Shown piece by piece: positions 60,523-64,000 of a DNA stretch of 64,000 nucleotides (its first letter is position 1; the number at the start of each line of letters is the position of its first letter). The stretch covers positions 66,903,725 through 66,967,724 of the forward strand of contig OZ038383.1 in assembly GCA_964036045.1 (NCBI GenBank), in the 5' to 3' direction. The position numbers were made by a program, and so were the translations under genes. This DNA comes from Eutreptiella sp. 'Long Island Sound 2002' (Eukaryota; Euglenozoa; Euglenophyceae; Eutreptiales; Eutreptiaceae). The notes beneath the pieces were generated by a model. That model saw only the letters and a program-made list of their open reading frames with translations, was not told where the DNA came from and ran no database searches.

Positions 60523-62053
60523 GCCTGCCTGAACACCACCCTGACCACCTTCAGCGACATCTCCCTCCCCAGCACCCGGGGCCCCCTGCCCTGCACACGC
60601 GCCGCCTTCAGCGATGACCGCATCTTTTTGGCCCCCTCCCTCCGGCGACTGGTTCAGGCAGTCCTCGAATGCGTCCAGAGCTCACGTGCCGTCGGGCGTG
60701 TCCCCAACCCCCACAAGCTGGAGTTCTACCTCGTCAGGCTGTTATCTGGCACACTCCACTTAGTATCCACAGTTGTCCCAGACATGGACACCACCACCAA
60801 GACGGACCCCCCCACTCTGGTCGGTATCCCCCTCCTCACCAAACTCCCAGTGCGCAAGATCCTGGCCAGGCTCATACCCTCATTCCGCCGCATGGGTGCC
60901 CGCCTAGCAGTAGAGGATCGAATGAACCCTGTACTACGAATCCGCGCATTCCACGCCTACGCCATGTCCTCCGTGGACTTCGTCACACATGGAGCCCTAC
61001 TCCCACAGTCCTCCTTGGCCACCCTCCAGGTTCTCTCCAACCGGCATTACCGCCGCACATACCGCCTCCCCAAGTGGACCCCGCTCTGGTTTCTGTGGTG
61101 CCCACTACATCTCGGGGGTGCTGGTTGCCCAGTACTCTTCCTACGCAATGTGGTGCAGCTCACCTCCACCCTTCTGAGGGCCGCAACCAACCGTCACCCA
61201 TTGGCTCAGGCAGGTGCCCAGTACCTCCTGCATGACGGCCTACCCCTGTCCGACACCCCCATCCTCCTCCACGCCCTCGAGCCCTACGGCTTCCAGCTGC
61301 ATTGCATCCCTGGACCCACCCTCAGTCCATGCCCTGCGTACATCAACGGGACTACCCACTTCCCGCCATCCGTCACCGTCATCCTCTTAGCCTACGATGC
61401 GGCAGTACGCGATGACCGATTGGGAATAGCGGCAGTGGCATGGCATCCTGAGTTGGGGGAGCTGTTCACCTTCCAAATGGCCTTCCCTGCCTTCAAACCC
61501 ACCAGCTCCATCGCCGAGTGGCTAGCTCGTCTCCTCCCCTTGTGGCACATCCGTCACTGGGCAGGCCTTGTGCAACTGGTCACGGACAGCACAACCACGT
61601 GCACCCACCGCTTCACTCGAGGCCCCCCAGAGCGGTCCGTGCTGGCGCTATACTTCCGACACATCATGGCTGCGTGCTCAGGGCTACGATACCACAATCT
61701 ATGGGTACAAGCGCAGCACTCCACGGGCACCTTGGACACCTTGGCGCAGCTCAACCGCCGTGCACATGACATCTCCCAGACCGCGCTGCGGAAGCACAGA
61801 CCGCGATCTATACCTCTCCCTGAGGTCCTCGACGGGTGTAGCGTGGGCTCCATCGACGGTGGGACCCTGTTTGACCCCGCTAGCACGATGGAGGAGCTGT
61901 ACTCAAGGGCCAGCAGCGCCCCCATGGGCCAGCGACTACACCAATGGGATGCAGTACCATGGGATCGTCTGTACCGCAACGGTGGCCTGCCTGAAGCAGA
62001 TGTGTACCGAGCTCTCCAGCTACGATTTTATGCACTCTCCTCCCCCCCCCCCA
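60523..62053 (+). CDS. LINE ORF2, part 3: RT catalytic FSDD, thumb and RNase HI
   Basis: The frame continues after TAG 60520-60522. The RT motif C is FSDD (60607-60618), with Phe-Ser in place of the usual Tyr-Ala before the two catalytic aspartates. A thumb-like region follows, with LPKWTPLWFLW and LHLGGAG (about 61060-61130), the Gly-Gly-x-Gly pattern common in LINE RTs. An RNase HI domain covers about 61375-61780: Asp in LLAYDAA (61396), Glu in SIAEWL (61516), Asp in LVTDS (61585), then QHSTG and a last Asp in NRRAHD (61768). This would degrade the RNA strand of the hybrid. The frame stays open to 62412, but after the C11 run at 62042-62052 coding moves to the next frame. Confidence 0.83.
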
Positions 62054-62944
62054 GGCGTGGGGTGCTACCCATGCCCCTTCTGTGCCACTTTTGTGCACAA
62101 CCTTCTCACACACATCCGAACCCAGTGCCCATATGCTTATGTGGCCCTGTTTCGCACAGCCTGTGCCCTGTGGCACTCCCCTGCAGTCCTACGGGCAGTG
62201 CACCTCACGGACGCCCTGCCTTGTGCAGGTTTGGAAGTGCGAGACGGTCTCACACTGTGCGACGTCCATACGTCGCAGGCATTTGGAGTGCAGCTTGGAG
62301 CGGCCGTCCCGCAAGTACCCCCGACCATAGCAGCCATGGCGGTGTACTCACTGGGAGGCCTCTGGTATGTACAGTCCAGCTCACAGGATGCCCCCCCCGT
62401 CACCCCAGCTGACCAAGCAGCCCTCATGCGCCTGTTATCCAGCACCACCAGTTGCCTGCGCCCCCACCAGACCCTGCACAGTGCCCTGCGAAGCGTGCCC
62501 ATCACTCTGGCAGGCCGCCACATCATGTGGACCGCCCCCACATACCCCAACATCCCCTCCTGTACCGTCCTGTGCCCTTCCTCAGCCTTGACAGTACAGC
62601 AAAGCCTCGTGCTGAATGTGGTGCTCCGCACGTTACCGTGGAGTGCGCTATTTATGGCGTCTGCAGCAGCGCTAACCTTGCTTGCCTCGCCCAGTCCGGA
62701 AGACAAGCTATTTGTCATTTGCGCTTTGGGGGCCACCCCCCAGGTGTGGCATCGCATGCAAGCCCTTTCTGTGGGCTGGTGCCCCCGAATATATATCCTA
62801 CCACGCAGCTGGTGCCCCAGCTTGGAGCTGTCGGCCTACGAGCCGGTGCGAGTAGTATACACTGGCCAGGCAATGCAAATTGTCATCACCCATGGAGTCC
62901 CATGGGACGCAATGCCCTTCCGGACACAGGCACGTGACGTTTGA
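62042..62944 (+). CDS. LINE ORF2, part 4: CCHC zinc finger and C-terminus, shifted frame
   Basis: After a run of 11 Cs (62042-62052) the conserved reading lies one base later. It encodes a C-x2-C-x9-H-x4-C finger (Cys at 62072 and 62081, His at 62111, Cys at 62126; core CPFCATFVHNLL). This matches the CCHC finger at the C-terminus of many LINE ORF2 proteins, which aids RNA or target binding. A tail of about 270 residues follows to TGA at 62942-62944, with hydrophobic helices and no further domain that I recognise. One surplus C in the homopolymer explains the shift; a sequencing error there is quite possible. Confidence 0.72.
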   Translation, partial: PPPPGVGCYPCPFCATFVHNLLTHIRTQCPYAYVALFRTACALWHSPAVLRAVHLTDALPCAGLEVRDGLTLCDVHTSQAFGVQLGAAVPQVPPTIAAMAVYSLGGLWYVQSSSQDAPPVTPADQAALMRLLSSTTSCLRPHQTLHSALRSVPITLAGRHIMWTAPTYPNIPSCTVLCPSSALTVQQSLVLNVVLRTLPWSALFMASAAALTLLASPSPEDKLFVICALGATPQVWHRMQALSVGWCPRIYILPRSWCPSLELSAYEPVRVVYTGQAMQIVITHGVPWDAMPFRTQARDV

Positions 62945-63316
62945 AGCAACACATGCCAACACACCGACCACTGCTCGCGTCTTGTGCCAGGGCTGGGTAT
63001 GTGGTACAGGCAGGGCACATGTTGGGAAAAGGCGCCCGCGCGGTGGATCCCGGCGTGCCTTACACCCCAACGCGACGACGAGAACCCGCGAAACACCACC
63101 AGCGCGCGCTTGCGCCCGGCGCGCGCGATTGGCTGCACACTCACATCACTCTGGGCAGCCCTGGGTACGGCAGCCCTCGTGACCGCCGGTGGCCGCTCTC
63201 GACCGGCAAGGCGTGAGGCAAACCGACAGGTAAGCCAATAGCGTACGGCCCCCCAAATCCAAATCCAAATCCCTCCCTCCCTCCCACCCTGTCATTTCCC
63301 TGCTTGTGTGGTTGAG
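62945..63316. other. Probable 3' flank of the LINE, no gene
   Basis: No convincing coding sequence. The stretch is GC-rich to about 63230, then passes into short repeats: CCAAAT three times at 63253-63270 and CCCT units at 63269-63285. LINEs often end in a short A-containing tandem tail, so the AAATCC units could mark the 3' end of the element. The next stretch (from about 63286) starts new sequence that leads into the 121-bp repeats. Confidence 0.45.
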
Positions 63317-63880
63317 GTTAGGGAGGGTATGCCTGTTTTTGTTTTTCAGGTTTGAACCATGACGATTGATCATATGCTGTTTCTTTATGGGTTGCCGGTG
63401 ACAGCGTGTCACGGCACTGATCGAACGGTGGACCGTAGTTGCCCCCACATTTGCAAGTTCCTTTGTCCGTTTTTGAACCATGACGATTGATCATATGCCG
63501 TTTCTTTATGAGGTGCCAGTGACAGCGTGTCACGGCACTGATCAAATGGTGGACCGTAGTTATCCCCACATTTGCAAGTTTCTTTGTCCATTTTCGAACC
63601 ATGGTTAGGGAGGGTATGCCTGTTTTTCTTTTTCAGGTTTGAACGATGACGATTGGTCATATGCCGTTTATTTATGGGTTGCCGCTGACAGTGTGTCATG
63701 GTGGATGTGGTGGATCATGGTGGGGTCATGGTGGACCGTAGTTGCCCCCACATTTGCAAGTTTCTTTGTCCGTTTTTGAAACATGACAATTGATCATATG
63801 CCGTTTCTTTATGAGGTGCCGGTGACAGCGTGTCACGGCACTGATCGAACGGTGGACCGTAGTTGCCCGCACATTTGCAA
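63317..63880. repeat. 121-bp-period tandem repeat with a splice-acceptor-like leader
   Basis: The motif GAACCATGACGATTGATCAT starts at 63354 and 63475, and its first half recurs at 63596, giving a period of 121 bp. Related copies begin at 63641 and 63778, the former expanded by a GTGGATCATGG-type microsatellite near 63700-63735. Each group opens with GGTTAGGGAGGGTATGCCTG and a T-rich tract ending in CAGG (63316-63351 and 63603-63638). Within units, GTGACAGCGTGTCAC (63398-63412) is a perfect 6-bp hairpin. Open frames on the reverse strand here are by-products of the repeat. The last unit stops at about 63880. Confidence 0.85.
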
Positions 63881-63882
63881 CT

Positions 63883-64000
63883 TTCCGCCCCGAGGACACG
63901 GGCTACCGCACGTTCCTGAGGGCCTTCAACCTCAGGGACTTGGTGGACCTTCACCCGGTCCCGCAGGACACATACTCCTGCTTCCAGGGGGCCGCGCGCT
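63883..64000 (+). CDS. Partial LINE endonuclease (EEP) fragment, runs off the window
   Basis: Directly after the repeat, a 39-codon frame reads FRPEDTGYRTFLRAF, then NLRDLVDLHPVPQDTY, then SCFQGAAR. This resembles the region before the last Asp-His/SRID block of LINE EEP endonucleases, where an L-x-DLVDLHP-type stretch precedes a Tyr/Phe-Thr-Tyr/Phe strand. The frame continues beyond the window. Upstream in frame there is only repeat sequence and a TGA at 63823, with no start, so this looks like the 5'-truncated end of a second element abutting the repeat. It is not the same as the matching region of the first element. The assignment rests on a short stretch. Confidence 0.5.

Larger units (their letters stand above)
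55647..62944 (+). mobile_element. Degenerate non-LTR (LINE) retrotransposon with APE, RT, RNase H and CCHC
   Basis: The span given is the coding part; the element's ends are not defined. Order: ORF1 (55647-57164), a basic extension in the +1 frame (to 57642), then ORF2 with zinc ribbon, EEP endonuclease, reverse transcriptase, RNase HI and a terminal CCHC finger. This order is that of APE-type LINE clades carrying RNase H, such as the I/R1/Tad-like groups. No LTR or target-site duplication is visible. Five disruptions are present: a frame change between 56944 and 57164, TGA at 57640, TAG at 60220, TAG at 60520, and a frame change in a C11 run at 62042-62052. The visible catalytic residues are intact, so the copy is either recently dead or partly recoded. 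Confidence 0.88.

Noticed and set aside
63318-63954. Reverse-strand ORFs with repeated NGQRNLQMWGQL-type units
   Set aside because: They are translations of the 121-bp tandem repeat and the units sit in different frames in different copies.

Overview
The window looks like nuclear DNA from a GC-rich eukaryote. About 85% of it (1-54267) is one uninterrupted satellite array, and the rest carries a degenerate LINE-type (non-LTR) retrotransposon and a second, minor tandem repeat. I saw no bacterial-style operons, rRNA, tRNA or CRISPR. The species cannot be named. The GC-rich third codon positions, the RNase H-bearing LINE and the abundant simple repeats would fit a microbial eukaryote such as an alga, but that is a weak inference.

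Layout. (1) 1-54267: about 1,130 head-to-tail copies of a 48-bp monomer. Each consensus monomer holds a telomere-like TTGGGGTTAGGG, a perfect 6-bp hairpin (CCACGC / GCGTGG around a T-rich loop), and an XhoI palindrome CTCGAG flanked by CCCC and GGGG. Monomer variants are arranged in nested higher-order repeats with lengths of 240, 384, 816, 912-1008, 1872, 1948, 2640, 3024, about 3123 and 3840 bp, nearly all whole numbers of monomers. Because 48 is divisible by 3, two forward frames and one reverse frame stay open for hundreds of codons; I do not regard these as genes. (2) 54268-55646: non-repeat DNA rich in C-tracts, a CACAG-type microsatellite and a CCCT microsatellite, with no convincing gene. 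(3) 55647-62944: the coding part of a LINE on the + strand. ORF1 has no recognised domain and is followed by a frame-shifted basic extension. ORF2 reads zinc ribbon, AP-endonuclease-like (EEP) domain, reverse transcriptase, RNase HI, CCHC zinc finger. It is broken by one TGA, two TAGs and a shift in a C11 run, yet keeps its visible catalytic residues. (4) 62945-63316: a probable 3' flank with short AAATCC and CCCT repeats. (5) 63317-63880: a 121-bp-period tandem repeat. (6) 63883-64000: the start of a second, apparently 5'-truncated LINE endonuclease fragment that leaves the window.

How the parts relate. The LINE ORFs would act together: ORF1 as a candidate RNA-binding partner, ORF2 supplying target nicking, reverse transcription and RNA removal. 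The satellite is most simply read as a heterochromatic (centromeric or subtelomeric) block that grows by unequal exchange. Its most frequent variants are the two transition products of each CpG, which suggests methylation-driven decay.
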